Positions 32,855 to 41,535 are shown, counted from the stretch's first letter. The stretch: DNA of 64,000 nt from Desulfovibrio sp. OH1186_COT-070 (GCF_003860215.1 NZ_RQYH01000003.1:62001-126000), one strand, 5' to 3'. Notes: generated by a model not told the origin, from the letters alone. Numbers and translations: made by a program.

Positions 32855-33316
32855 ATGAAAAAAACATATCAGGTATTATTTGTGGCGGTGGGCTTAATAA
32901 CACTCTGCTTGCCACCACAAGCGCAAGCTGCTGACGTATTGGGAAAATATTTGTCCTCGTTTGATTACGAAGAACGAATGGACATGAAAGCAACGAGCCG
33001 GGATGTGATCCAATGGCTTATTGAAGACAAGGCTGTGCTTGTAGACATTCGCTTCAAAGAAGAACAGGCGTTGTGGGGATTTGATTTTGCCAAGAAAATC
33101 CCCTTGGCCGAGTTGCCTTCCCGGTTGAAAGAATTGCCCAAGGATAAAATAATCGTAACCGCTTGTCCCCACAACGATAGGGCTAACCTGGCCAGGGTGT
33201 ATCTTGTTACTCAAGGGTACAACGCCAAATACCTGACCGATGGGATGCGCGGACTTATGGATTTACTACGCGGTGACAATGCCAAGGCTGTCTATGAAGC
33301 CTTGAAGCGGAAATAG
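32855..33316 (+). CDS. Exported single-domain rhodanese-like protein
   Basis: A 153-aa protein with signal peptide (VLFVAVGLITLCLPPQAQA). The rhodanese domain shows VLVDIRFKEE and the loop VTACPHNDRANLA, whose Cys is in the expected place. AAGGGA lies before the ATG. It follows the tandem-rhodanese gene and probably shares its periplasmic sulfur or thiol role. Confidence 0.8.
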   Translation: MKKTYQVLFVAVGLITLCLPPQAQAADVLGKYLSSFDYEERMDMKATSRDVIQWLIEDKAVLVDIRFKEEQALWGFDFAKKIPLAELPSRLKELPKDKIIVTACPHNDRANLARVYLVTQGYNAKYLTDGMRGLMDLLRGDNAKAVYEALKRK

Positions 33317-33342
33317 TTTTGCTGAAGAGCCGGAATTGCCCC

Positions 33343-33377
33343 TTGACTTACTTCAAATTGTGTTGAATTATTAATCT
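33343..33377 (+). promoter_or_regulatory. arsR promoter with ArsR-type operator, leaderless transcript likely
   Basis: TTGACT (33343-33348) and AATTAT (33366-33371) are 17 bp apart. The dyad TTCAAATTGTGTTGAA (33352-33367) lies between them. Only 6 bp separate the -10 from the ATG at 33378 and no Shine-Dalgarno is present, so the mRNA may start at or next to the initiation codon. A related dyad occurs at 33786. Confidence 0.55.
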
Positions 33378-33743
33378 ATGGAAACGAAAGAGGCTAGTAA
33401 AATATTTGAGGCTTTGTCTTCGGATGTGCGCCTTGATCTGTTCAGGTTGTTGGTAAAAAACGCGCCTGACGGTCTTGTTGCTGGCGACATCGCCAAGCAC
33501 CTTGACATACCCTCGACCAATCTTTCATTCCACCTGAAAGCCATTGTGCAAAGCGGATTGGTGGATGTGGAGAGAGAGGGCCGGTTTATGCGCTACAAGG
33601 CTAGTATTCCTTTGATGCTGGACATTGTGGCGTATCTGACGGACGAATGTTGTGCCAATGACCCGGAGCAGTGCCAAAGATACCGCAATGCCAGCCATGT
33701 TGAGCCAGGCATACTGCCGGATAAGCCCTCTTGTAGTGATTAA
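33378..33743 (+). CDS. arsR: ArsR-family metalloid-responsive repressor
   Basis: A 121-aa winged-helix repressor. The HTH lies in IAKHLDIPSTNLSFHLKAIVQSGLVDVEREG. Cysteines cluster at the C-terminus (DECCANDPEQC), a plausible As(III)/Sb(III) site, unlike the classic N-terminal ELCVCDL site. The next genes (ArsP-type permease, Acr3) make arsenic the likely signal. Confidence 0.88.
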   Translation: METKEASKIFEALSSDVRLDLFRLLVKNAPDGLVAGDIAKHLDIPSTNLSFHLKAIVQSGLVDVEREGRFMRYKASIPLMLDIVAYLTDECCANDPEQCQRYRNASHVEPGILPDKPSCSD

Positions 33744-33785
33744 AAATATTCTGGATGCTCTTTTTTTTACTTAATATATCAACAA

Positions 33786-33801
33786 TTCAACTAGTGTTAA
33801 C
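33786..33801 (+). promoter_or_regulatory. Second ArsR-type operator
   Basis: TTCAACTAGTGTTAAC agrees at 12 of 16 positions with the dyad in front of arsR and lies 28-43 bp before the permease start, suggesting ArsR also controls the permease-to-ferredoxin operon directly. Confidence 0.5.
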
Positions 33802-33828
33802 CAATTAACAGAAATGAAGGAAATGGCC

Positions 33829-34974
33829 ATGGGCGCAGATAAACAAGACCTACCCGGCGCAAGCTGTTGCTGTGCTTCCCCGGTTAAGGCTCCAGAATCG
33901 GCGGACAACAATTCCAGCAGCGCATGGAATACTCGTTACTTCCTTATTATCGTGGTACTGGCCGCGCTCTGGTGGCTGGCGTACAGCTATATCCTGCCCG
34001 CTTCCAACTGGCTGGTCTTCGGTCTGTTTGGGGTAGCACCGGATTCACATCTTGGCTTGTCGCTGGAATTTTTCATCTATGACACGGTGAAAATCCTGCT
34101 GCTATTGGTAGCGCTCATTTACGGTATCGCATGGATACGCGCTTCTCTGAATGTGGAACGGGTGCGCGATTATCTTGCCGGTAAACGGCGCGGCCTCGGC
34201 TACTTCCTCGGCGCAACATTCGGCGCGGTCACGCCATTTTGTTCCTGCTCAAGCATTCCGTTGTTTCTTGGTTTTACAACGGCCCGTATTCCCATAGGCA
34301 TCACCATGTCTTTTCTCATTACTTCTCCGCTTATCAATGAAATTGCAGTGGTTTTACTGTGGGGACTGCTTGGTTGGAAATTCACGGTTCTTTATGTCGT
34401 GGTTGGTATGTCGGCGGGTATTATCGGTGGCTTTGTCATGGACGGACTCAAGGCTGACCGATGGCTCCAGCCTTTTATTCGTGAAGCCATGGAGAACGCC
34501 CCGGCGCATCAGTATGTCAACGAAGCGGGCGAGATTCAAAAGCTGACGGTGCGCCAACGGCATACCTTTGCCTACGGTGAAATGCTTTCCATTTTCAAGC
34601 GCGTCTGGAAATGGGTGATCATCGGCGTGGGCATCGGCGCGGCCCTGCATGGTTTTGTGCCGGATAACTGGTTTGCGGAAAATCTCGGTGCTGGCGAATG
34701 GTGGACGGTTCCCGCCTCCGTGTTTGTGGCTATCCCCCTCTATTCCAACGTGACCGGCATCGTACCGATTATGGAAAGTTTACTGGTTAAAGGTCTGCCC
34801 ATAGGCACGACAATGGCCTTTTGCATGAGTGCAGTTGCCGCCAGCATACCGGAAGTAATGATGCTCCGGCAGATTATGACCATCAAGCTGCAAGCGGCGT
34901 TCATCGGTTACTTGTGGATAATTTTTACCCTGGTTGGCTGGCTGTTTAACATCCTTGGCCCATACATTGTGTAA
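33829..34974 (+). CDS. ArsP/DUF318-type permease
   Basis: A 381-aa inner-membrane permease of the ArsP_1/DUF318 family, some members of which export organoarsenicals. ATG 33829 is preferred because AAGGA lies 7 nt upstream; ATG 33814 is possible. Cysteines near the N-terminus (ASCCCASP) and the family motif TPFCSCSSIPLF near residue 140 are visible. About eight hydrophobic segments are arranged in two halves. Followed by a small thioredoxin-fold protein and Acr3. Confidence 0.85.
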   Translation: MGADKQDLPGASCCCASPVKAPESADNNSSSAWNTRYFLIIVVLAALWWLAYSYILPASNWLVFGLFGVAPDSHLGLSLEFFIYDTVKILLLLVALIYGIAWIRASLNVERVRDYLAGKRRGLGYFLGATFGAVTPFCSCSSIPLFLGFTTARIPIGITMSFLITSPLINEIAVVLLWGLLGWKFTVLYVVVGMSAGIIGGFVMDGLKADRWLQPFIREAMENAPAHQYVNEAGEIQKLTVRQRHTFAYGEMLSIFKRVWKWVIIGVGIGAALHGFVPDNWFAENLGAGEWWTVPASVFVAIPLYSNVTGIVPIMESLLVKGLPIGTTMAFCMSAVAASIPEVMMLRQIMTIKLQAAFIGYLWIIFTLVGWLFNILGPYIV

Positions 34975-35005
34975 CAACAACTCATAACAAAACTGGAGAA
35001 AAGCA

Positions 35006-35299
35006 ATGGAAATCAAAGTATTCGGCCCCGGCTGCGCCAAATGCACGGAAACGGAAAATCTGGTTAAGGAAGTCGCTGCCGCCAAGGGCGGGAATATTAC
35101 GGTTCAGAAGGTGTCCGACCTCAAAGAAATGATGGCTGCTGGTGTTATGTCTACTCCGGCTGTGGCTATTGACGGCGTTGTGAAGTCCACCGGCAAAGTT
35201 CCTTCCAAGGAAGAAATAGCGGCATGGATTGACGGCGCTGCCGGTTCAGCTCCCACTGCCGCATCCGCTGGCGGCTGCTGCTGCGGCGGCAAGTGCTGA
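35006..35299 (+). CDS. Small redox-active disulfide (thioredoxin-fold) protein
   Basis: A 97-aa protein with GPGCAKCTE near residue 9, the CxxC active site of small archaeal-type thioredoxin/glutaredoxins, and VMSTPAVAIDG with the cis-Pro. A Cys-rich tail GGCCCGGKC could bind metalloid. GGAG precedes the ATG. Such proteins commonly sit with DUF318 permeases; a role in handing electrons or metalloid to the permease is inferred. Confidence 0.85.
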   Translation: MEIKVFGPGCAKCTETENLVKEVAAAKGGNITVQKVSDLKEMMAAGVMSTPAVAIDGVVKSTGKVPSKEEIAAWIDGAAGSAPTAASAGGCCCGGKC

Positions 35300-35311
35300 T
35301 AAGGAAGGCCC

Positions 35312-36364
35312 ATGAGCGCATCAACGCTGAAAAAACTCTCTTTTCTTGACCGATATCTGACGCTGTGGATTTTCCTAGCTATGGCAATCGGGGTCGGTTT
35401 GGGTTGGGCCACGCCCGGAGTGAAAAACGTCATAAACTTTTTTCAGGTCGGGACTACCAACATACCCATTGCCATAGGGCTGATACTGATGATGTACCCG
35501 CCCTTGGCAAAGGTGAAATACGAGCAGTTGGGGCAGGTTTTTCGCAATAAAAAAGTCCTGTTCCTCTCGCTCATGCAGAACTGGATTATCGGGCCGGTGC
35601 TGATGTTCCTGTTGGCGATTACATTCCTTTCGGGGAATAACAGCTACATGGTCGGCCTTATCTTGATCGGCCTTGCCCGCTGCATTGCTATGGTCATTGT
35701 CTGGAACGACCTTGCCGGGGGCGACAGGGAATATGCCGCTGGTCTGGTGGCCTTCAACTCCATTTTTCAAGTGCTGTTCTTTTCGGTTTACGCCTATGTG
35801 TTCATTACCGTGCTTCCGGGCTGGCTCGGCCTGTCAGGAGCAGTGGTTGAGATAAGCATGAGACAGATTGCCGAGAGCGTGTTCATATACCTTGGCATTC
35901 CTTTTATAGCGGGCGTGGCCTCGCGTATTTATGGCCTCAAGGTTAAGGGATTGGATTGGTACGAAAAGGTATTCATCCCCAAAATCAGCCCGTGGACGCT
36001 GCGAGCCTTGCTTTTCACCATCGTTGTAATGTTCTCGCTCAAGGGCGATTACATTGTGCAGCTCCCCTTTGACGTGCTGCGGATTGCGCTGCCGTTGCTG
36101 ATTTACTTCGTGGTCATGTTCCTGATTTCGTTCTTCATCGCAAAGCGCATTGGGGCAAACTACGAGCAGTCGGTGACGCTGGCTTTTACCGCCGCTTCCA
36201 ACAACTTTGAACTCGCCATAGCTGTTGCTATTGCCGTATTTGGCCTGAACTCCGGCGAGGCGTTTGTAGCGGTTATCGGGCCTTTAGTAGAAGTGCCGGT
36301 GCTTATCGGGCTTGTGAACGTGGCTCTCTGGTTGAAAAAACGCTGGTTTCCAGCAACTGCCTAA
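35312..36364 (+). CDS. acr3: Acr3-type arsenite efflux transporter
   Basis: A 350-aa inner-membrane protein with about ten hydrophobic segments. [22 protein letters not shown] at the N-terminus and [28 protein letters not shown] (with the functional Cys) and [18 protein letters not shown] are hallmark Acr3 stretches. It exports As(III), possibly Sb(III). GGAAGG precedes the ATG. Confidence 0.95.
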   Translation: MSASTLKKLSFLDRYLTLWIFLAMAIGVGLGWATPGVKNVINFFQVGTTNIPIAIGLILMMYPPLAKVKYEQLGQVFRNKKVLFLSLMQNWIIGPVLMFLLAITFLSGNNSYMVGLILIGLARCIAMVIVWNDLAGGDREYAAGLVAFNSIFQVLFFSVYAYVFITVLPGWLGLSGAVVEISMRQIAESVFIYLGIPFIAGVASRIYGLKVKGLDWYEKVFIPKISPWTLRALLFTIVVMFSLKGDYIVQLPFDVLRIALPLLIYFVVMFLISFFIAKRIGANYEQSVTLAFTAASNNFELAIAVAIAVFGLNSGEAFVAVIGPLVEVPVLIGLVNVALWLKKRWFPATA

Positions 36365-36426
36365 CTAATGGCGGCTTCGCATGAGCGTGGAGCCGCCTTC
36401 AATTTTGCCCAATTTGGAGAAAAAAT

Positions 36427-36786
36427 ATGAAAAGAGTCTTGCTACCTTTGCTACTGCTCCTGCTCGTTTTTACTGGAACCGCTTTTGCGGCGAACGCTTT
36501 GCCAAGGCCGAATACCGTAACGATGATTGATCTCGGCGCAAAATCCTGCATCCCCTGCAAAATGATGGCTCCGATATTGGAAAAGCTGGAAGCGGAATAT
36601 CGTGGCAAGGCTGACGTGGTTTTTATTGATGTGTGGCAATCACCGGAGGAAGGCAAAAAATACGGAATAAGCGCCATTCCCACGCAAATTTTCTACAACA
36701 AAAAGGGCGAAGAAGTTGGACGGCATCAAGGTTTTCTTGATGAAAAATCCATTCGTGCTGCACTTGATGAACTCTTGGCGGAATAG
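36427..36786 (+). CDS. Exported thioredoxin-like protein
   Basis: A 119-aa protein with a signal peptide (LLPLLLLLLVFTGTAFA) and thioredoxin domain. The active site is KSCIPCKMMAPIL and the cis-Pro lies in SAIPTQIFYNKKG. GGAGA precedes the ATG. It is followed after 2 bp by a CcdA-type protein, which would supply its electrons from the cytoplasm. Confidence 0.9.
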   Translation: MKRVLLPLLLLLLVFTGTAFAANALPRPNTVTMIDLGAKSCIPCKMMAPILEKLEAEYRGKADVVFIDVWQSPEEGKKYGISAIPTQIFYNKKGEEVGRHQGFLDEKSIRAALDELLAE

Positions 36787-36788
36787 GC

Positions 36789-37496
36789 ATGTTCGATCAG
36801 TTTCTATTGACCATTAATGAATGGATGATGGGCGGGTTCGGGCTTGCCGTTGCCGGTTGCTTTCTGTGGGGGTTGGTAAGTGTTTTGTTCAGCCCTTGCC
36901 ACCTGGCTTCAATTCCGCTCATGGTCGGCTATGTGGCCGGGCAGGGAACACTTGTGCAAGGTAGGCAAGCGGCTGGCTATGCGCTGCTGTTCAGCACTGG
37001 CCTGTTCGTGTCTATTGCTCTGGTAGGCATGATCTGCTCCATGCTCGGCAGGATGCTTGGGGATATTTCACCCTTGTGGGGTATTCCCATAGGCGGGTTG
37101 TTTATCTGGCTTGGCCTGAATCTTATGGGTATCAAGGCTTGCAAGCTCCCCTCCGGCAGTCTCGGCAACTTGAAAATGCGTGGCTACGGTGGGGCGCTTT
37201 TTCTTGGCCTTGCCTATGGCGTTCTTTCAGGTGCATGCACATTCGGATTCATAGCACCCATTCTGGCAATCATCACCGTGCAGGAGGAAGTCGCGAAGGG
37301 GCTTTCCCTCATACTCTTTTTCGCCTTGGGCCATTGCTTGCCGATAGTAGTTGCTGGCAGCTCCGCTGCTCTCGCACAAAGGGTGCTGGCGGGTAAAGGA
37401 ATGCAGACTGCAACGGTTTGGGGGCGCAGAATCGCGGGTGGGCTGGTTATGCTTATTGGCGTGTATTTCATTATTTCGGCAATAACTGGCTCTTGA
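36789..37496 (+). CDS. CcdA/DsbD-type transmembrane electron carrier
   Basis: A 235-aa polytopic protein with six hydrophobic segments. A conserved Cys lies in LFSPCHLASIP near residue 37 and the second in SGACTFGFIAPIL near 150, the CcdA pair that shuttles electrons across the membrane. Partner of the preceding periplasmic thioredoxin. Together they keep periplasmic thiols reduced, opposing the DsbB in the same cargo. Confidence 0.88.
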   Translation: MFDQFLLTINEWMMGGFGLAVAGCFLWGLVSVLFSPCHLASIPLMVGYVAGQGTLVQGRQAAGYALLFSTGLFVSIALVGMICSMLGRMLGDISPLWGIPIGGLFIWLGLNLMGIKACKLPSGSLGNLKMRGYGGALFLGLAYGVLSGACTFGFIAPILAIITVQEEVAKGLSLILFFALGHCLPIVVAGSSAALAQRVLAGKGMQTATVWGRRIAGGLVMLIGVYFIISAITGS

Positions 37497-37523
37497 TGGA
37501 CCAAGTACACAAGGAGGCGTCAC

Positions 37524-37754
37524 ATGTCCAAGGAATGGTATCCGGTCATTGATGCAGGCCTCTGCACGGAGTGCGGAGCTTGTATTGAAAAGTGTAAAAA
37601 CGGAGTTTTCGACAAAAAACTGGTGCAGCCAACGGTCATTTACCCGGACGGCTGTATTACTAACTGCCGAGGTTGTCAGAAGCTATGTCCTTCTGGAGCT
37701 TTGGGCTATTTTGGCGATGTTGGCCAAGCTCCGTCAACTTGCTGCTCCATATGA
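37524..37754 (+). CDS. 4Fe-4S ferredoxin-like protein
   Basis: A 76-aa protein with AAGGAGG before the ATG. Two clusters of cysteines are visible: CTECGACIEKCKNG (classic CxxCxxCxxxC) and CITNCRGCQKLCPSG. The end GQAPSTCCSI has an extra CC. It probably carries electrons for the redox cargo, perhaps to the CcdA or thioredoxin branch. Confidence 0.85.
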   Translation: MSKEWYPVIDAGLCTECGACIEKCKNGVFDKKLVQPTVIYPDGCITNCRGCQKLCPSGALGYFGDVGQAPSTCCSI

Positions 37755-37970
37755 TTTTTATGCATTAGCGTCTTCCCGCTTTTTTAGTCAACAGGAGCGT
37801 ATCGGAAGCGGAAATTCTTTTAAATAAAATTGCTAGACATAACGTCGCCTAAGCTGCTGCGCACAGCAAGGCATTCAACATCAGCATACTGCACTTTGTA
37901 TGTTTTTGATGCCTTTGTGCGTTGTATTTTGAGAAATAGACAGGCTGTTTCTCGCTTGTGGCGTTCAAAT

Positions 37971-38002
37971 AACCGCTTTGTATTATTGCAAGCGGTTTTT
38001 TT
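37971..38002 (+). terminator. Rho-independent terminator after the cargo operon
   Basis: AACCGCTT (37971-37978) pairs with AAGCGGTT (37990-37997), followed by a T-run to 38002. It lies 217 bp after the ferredoxin stop. I see no convincing gene in 37755-37970. Confidence 0.75.
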
Positions 38003-38054
38003 ATATGCAGCGGCATTGTAGCGGTGTGCAGAAAACTCCAAAAGGGGTTATGGT

Positions 38055-38249
38055 ATGAGTAAAGGCAATGAAAATTATTTGTTGGAGGACTTTGAAAAGT
38101 TGAGTGCAGAACTGCTTGATGCACTTTTCCCGACTTGCGAAGCACAAAGGCGTAAATATAAAGACGAATATGCAAAAGCCCTCCCTCTTGCTGCAATGGC
38201 CGTGCAGGAATCCATACGAACTTTTCTGGCGCTGCTCAAGCGCAAATAG
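38055..38249 (+). CDS. Small hypothetical ICE protein, paralogue of the 11889-12113 product
   Basis: A 64-aa helical protein with AAAGGGG 7 nt before the ATG. LAAMAVQESIRTFLALLKRK matches the C-terminal part of the small protein near the integrase. The presence of two divergent copies inside one element suggests a function for the element, for instance in regulation, but nothing more can be said. Confidence 0.6.
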   Translation: MSKGNENYLLEDFEKLSAELLDALFPTCEAQRRKYKDEYAKALPLAAMAVQESIRTFLALLKRK

Positions 38250-38328
38250 ATTTTACCCTCAACCCCTTTAACCTTTGTGCCCATAGGAGTGGGCACACAT
38301 GCACGTCTATTGCACCTATAGGATTAAA

Positions 38329-38348
38329 TTTGACCCTATAGGGTCAAA
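38329..38348. promoter_or_regulatory. Perfect 20-bp palindrome upstream of the broken XRE regulator
   Basis: TTTGACCCTATAGGGTCAAA is a perfect palindrome 33 bp before the regulator start; CACCTATAGG just upstream repeats its centre. A likely autoregulatory operator. Confidence 0.55.
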
Positions 38349-38469
38349 ACAAATGCTCTGCTCTCCGGTATGTTGCCAGAATGGAAAAGGACAAAAACCA
38401 TTCAGACGCATTCGGAGTTGTCCTCCGCAAATATCGCCTACAAAGAGAACTAACCCTGGAGCAGTTAGG

Positions 38470-39682
38470 TGTAGTAGTTCAGACTTGATCTGACAGTCGG
38501 TTCCGTTTTGATGGTTCCGATTGTCAGGTTAGTTGAGTTGTCCGACCTTTTCCTTCCAGATCTGTTTTCCGTCAAGGAGTGTTTGCAATGGCGTTCTGCC
38601 GCAACACTTTTTCCCTTGATGTGTCCTTTCGATGTTGTAATGTTCCATCCAGACATCCAGATCGGCCTGCAGTTCCTCCAGAGAGTTATACAGTTTCCGC
38701 CGGAAGGCAACCTGGTAAAACTCGTGCAGGATGGTCTTGTGGAAACGTTCGCAGATGCCGTTTGTCTGCGGATGCCGCGCCTTGGCCTTGGTGTGTTCTA
38801 TGTTGTTTATGCCCAGATAAAGCTGGTAGTCATGCGTTTCCAGTCTGCCGCAGTACTCTGTGCCCCTGTCCGTCAGCATGCGGATAATGCCCATTTCCAT
38901 TGAAGTGAAGAATGGCAAAACCCGGTCATTGAGCAGGTCGGCTCCGGTGATGGGTGTTTTGGTAGTGTAGAGCTTGGCAGCCGCCCACTTAGAGTAGGTA
39001 TCCACAAAGGTTTGCTGATAAATACGGCCGACGCCCTTGATGGTGCCGACGTAAAATGTGTCCTGACTGCCGAGATATCCGGGATGATGGCTTTCTATTT
39101 CGCCGCAAGCCTCATCGTCGTGTTTTTTACGCTCCAGAGCTTGTACCTGGGCTTCGGTGAGCACAATGCCCTCTTCAGCGGACTTCTTCTCCAGGGCGTT
39201 CAGGCGCTGCTTCATTGAGGCCAGGTCATGGCGCAACCAGATGGAACGCACCCCTGACGGCGACACAAATACGCCGGTTTTGCGCAGTTCGTTGCTGGCC
39301 CGCACTTGCCCATGAGCAGGGAAGGCTATCGCAAAATCCAACACCGCCAGCTCCGTGGCCTCTTCCACGCGATTTTTCAGGTTGGGCTTTTTGCGGCTGA
39401 CCTCAAACAGCGCTTCAACGCCTCCGGCGTCTCGTGCTGTTTGATACCGGTAGAAGGTATCTCTGGAAAAGCCCATGATGCGGCAGGCTCTGGAGACATT
39501 GCCGAGTTCGGCAGCAAGGTTGAGAAGTCCGGTCTTGTGTTTGATGACGTTTTGATTGAAACTTTCCATGGGGAAACTCCGTGGGCGCTGTGCCCGGTTG
39601 ATGGTACGTTTACACTTCCATCAAAACGGAGTTCCCCTCGCTTTTCAAGGGACAACTGTCAGATCAAATCGCGACTACTTCA
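38470..39682 (-). mobile_element. IS481-family insertion sequence, 1213 bp
   Basis: Terminal inverted repeats of 28 bp agree at 23 positions. They begin TGTAGTAG on the left and TGAAGTAG read inward from the right, and share the inner TTGATCTGACAGT. A 7-bp target duplication AGTTAGG flanks it (38463-38469 and 39683-39689). One intact transposase gene fills it. The clean duplication suggests a recent insertion. Confidence 0.92.
38529..39569 (-). CDS. IS481-family transposase
   Basis: A 346-aa DDE transposase. The N-terminal HTH (NVSRACRIMGFSRDTFYRYQ) binds the ends. The rve/integrase core begins near residue 150 with the first Asp in QQTFVDTYSKWAAAKL, second in MLTDRGTEYCG, and the Glu in TNGICERFHKTI, giving a complete DDE triad. 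The C-terminal ERTHQGKKCCGRTPLQTLL is typical of this IS481 group. The gene appears intact. Confidence 0.93.
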   Translation of the reverse strand: MESFNQNVIKHKTGLLNLAAELGNVSRACRIMGFSRDTFYRYQTARDAGGVEALFEVSRKKPNLKNRVEEATELAVLDFAIAFPAHGQVRASNELRKTGVFVSPSGVRSIWLRHDLASMKQRLNALEKKSAEEGIVLTEAQVQALERKKHDDEACGEIESHHPGYLGSQDTFYVGTIKGVGRIYQQTFVDTYSKWAAAKLYTTKTPITGADLLNDRVLPFFTSMEMGIIRMLTDRGTEYCGRLETHDYQLYLGINNIEHTKAKARHPQTNGICERFHKTILHEFYQVAFRRKLYNSLEELQADLDVWMEHYNIERTHQGKKCCGRTPLQTLLDGKQIWKEKVGQLN

Positions 39683-39843
39683 AGTTAGGCGAGCGGGTAG
39701 GCGTAGCACATTCCTTCATACATAGGCTTGAAACAGGCAAAAAGCTGCCAAATTTACAAATGGTGTTGAAACTGGCGACTGCCCTCGGCATCCGTCCTGG
39801 CGATCTGGTGAACGAGATGGCAGACAGAATTGCCACAAAATAG

Positions 39844-41535
39844 CTACCGCTCCATACCCTGTTGCTGATTTCGGACTTGCTCTTTCTCCAGCTTTTTTTC
39901 CAGCCGCACAATTTTATTCCCCTCTACACGCAGACTTTTCCCCCATTTTTTCTGTGCGTACTGCACGGCAGCATGACGGGCAGCGTCATTGTTGCCCGAA
40001 AAGAATAATTCCTTCCCGCTGTCCAAAACCCTGCCTCCACCGGGCAATGTAAAGACAACGACCCCCTTGCGATCTACAGTTGCCGAAAAACCGTGTATCT
40101 GTGCGACTTCACCCGTGTTTCCTTCCACGGCTGCAAGTTGCTCCATGCGTAATACCGCCAAAAGCTGCTTTTTCCCCTGGACGCTCACGTTTTCCTTCTC
40201 CAGGGCGGCAACCTCCCTGGCCGCGTATTCGGCACGGATTTCCGTACGGTTCGTTGCAAGCTGCTCTTTACCGTGCTGTGACCAGTCTTTTGCCTTGGCG
40301 GTTTGTGGTTCCCGCTCCGGCTCCGCTGCTTCCCGTTTGGAGCGCAGAATGGCTAAAGCCGTTTCATTGCCCTGATCAGCCTTATATTGCAGGAACCCAT
40401 TCCATGTAGTGAAAGGAATTTCTCCGCGTATGGCCTCACGGGGAGATTGAAACGGCAGCTTGACTCTGGCCGTTTCTTCGGCTTCACGCTTCCGGGCCAA
40501 TTGTAGCAGATTGCGGCGGTTCTTCTTGGCTATGTTCAGCCGCTCCAACTCCCTGCGCTTGGCGGCCCATTTCTCCTTGATTGCAGCAAGTACCGCGTCT
40601 TCCTGTTCCTTGACCGTAACCAGGCTATTTTTTCGTTTTTCTATACCCTCACGGTATTCCGCAAACAAGGTTCCCCGCTCTGGAGAACGGTGCAATGGAG
40701 CATGTTGATAGCGGCTTTGCTCCGTTACCTTTTCCAAATCCTGCGCCGGAATATACGGCCCCAATTTTTCAACTAGCTTTTTCAATGATAGCCCTCTATC
40801 TACCGCGCTGGCCTTCACCGTGTGCCGTTGATTATGACGATCCGCTACGATCAAGCCGCTGCCGTGGGGTTTTATCTCCATGCCGTAGAGGGCTAGTCCC
40901 TCATGGAGCGTTTGCCAGTCCGATGCCGCTGCCAGTACAGGCACGATTTTATCTCTATGGGCCTTGGCATATGATTCAAAGGATTGCTGACCTGTATGGG
41001 CTTCGATAAGAGCGGTTTTTTCGCCTAAAGAGTTCTGCTTATCCTTGGCCCGGCCATTATCAAGCACAAGACCATATTCCTGCTCAAGCGTCCGGCAAAC
41101 GCTGTCGCGTATCCAATAGTCCCGAAACTCTTTATGGCGAGTATGTTTCTCCGGATGGATCGTGTTGTAGGCAATGTGCATATGGAGATTGGCCGTATTT
41201 TTGTGAACGCCGCAATGCCGCTGATGCTCGGCGTATCCCAAGGCGGCGGCAAAGCGTTCCTCAATGGCCTTGAACACTTCCGGCGTTAGCTTTGCTTCGT
41301 CATCCGGGCGGAAGCTGATAACAAGGTGGTAGGTCTTGCTCTGTTTGGTGCGGGTGTTCATGGCCTGAACGTCCATAGCCTCGGCAATGCCCTCCCGGTA
41401 ATCATCACCCCCAAGGCATCCGGCGCACCAATGCAAGAGGCTCTTTTCGCCTTCATGCCCGACATCGGCAATGTACTCGGCAAGACGGGCGTAATTGTCG
41501 TTTTTCTGGCTGATGCCCACTTTTTTGCTGATCAT
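39844..41535 (-). CDS. traI: TraI-like MOBP relaxase
   Basis: A 563-aa relaxase that nicks oriT and pilots the transferred strand. Motif I contains the candidate catalytic tyrosine (NDNYARLAEYI near residue 15). Motif III is HCGVHKNTANLHMHIAYNTI near residue 107-126 with the metal-binding His residues. The C-terminal part is a charged coiled coil ending in an LPD7-like stretch (GGGRVLDSGKELFFSG). Shorter than IncP TraI (over 700 aa). The start overlaps the traJ stop (ATGA). Confidence 0.92.
   Translation of the reverse strand: MISKKVGISQKNDNYARLAEYIADVGHEGEKSLLHWCAGCLGGDDYREGIAEAMDVQAMNTRTKQSKTYHLVISFRPDDEAKLTPEVFKAIEERFAAALGYAEHQRHCGVHKNTANLHMHIAYNTIHPEKHTRHKEFRDYWIRDSVCRTLEQEYGLVLDNGRAKDKQNSLGEKTALIEAHTGQQSFESYAKAHRDKIVPVLAAASDWQTLHEGLALYGMEIKPHGSGLIVADRHNQRHTVKASAVDRGLSLKKLVEKLGPYIPAQDLEKVTEQSRYQHAPLHRSPERGTLFAEYREGIEKRKNSLVTVKEQEDAVLAAIKEKWAAKRRELERLNIAKKNRRNLLQLARKREAEETARVKLPFQSPREAIRGEIPFTTWNGFLQYKADQGNETALAILRSKREAAEPEREPQTAKAKDWSQHGKEQLATNRTEIRAEYAAREVAALEKENVSVQGKKQLLAVLRMEQLAAVEGNTGEVAQIHGFSATVDRKGVVVFTLPGGGRVLDSGKELFFSGNNDAARHAAVQYAQKKWGKSLRVEGNKIVRLEKKLEKEQVRNQQQGMER

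Larger units (their letters stand above)
38381..39843 (+). pseudogene. XRE-family HTH regulator interrupted by an IS481-family element
   Basis: Joining 38381-38469 with 39690-39843 restores an 80-aa frame: MEKDKNHSDAFGVVLRKYRL, then LTLEQLGERVGVAHSFIHRL, then ETGKKLPNLQMVLKLATALG and a short tail. This is a standard XRE/Cro-type HTH. The insertion splits the glycine codon between helices 2 and 3, so no functional DNA-binding domain can be made unless the IS leaves precisely. The gene lies next to the convergent relaxase operon, which it may have repressed. Confidence 0.88.

Noticed and set aside
33468-33480. CGCCTGACGG inside arsR as a fourth Com-type leader
   Set aside because: Only the hairpin-2 core is similar; hairpin 1, spacing and a following start codon are missing.
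37820-38041. 73-codon frame on the minus strand over the cargo terminator
   Set aside because: It crosses a good rho-independent terminator and contains no recognisable motif or ribosome binding site.
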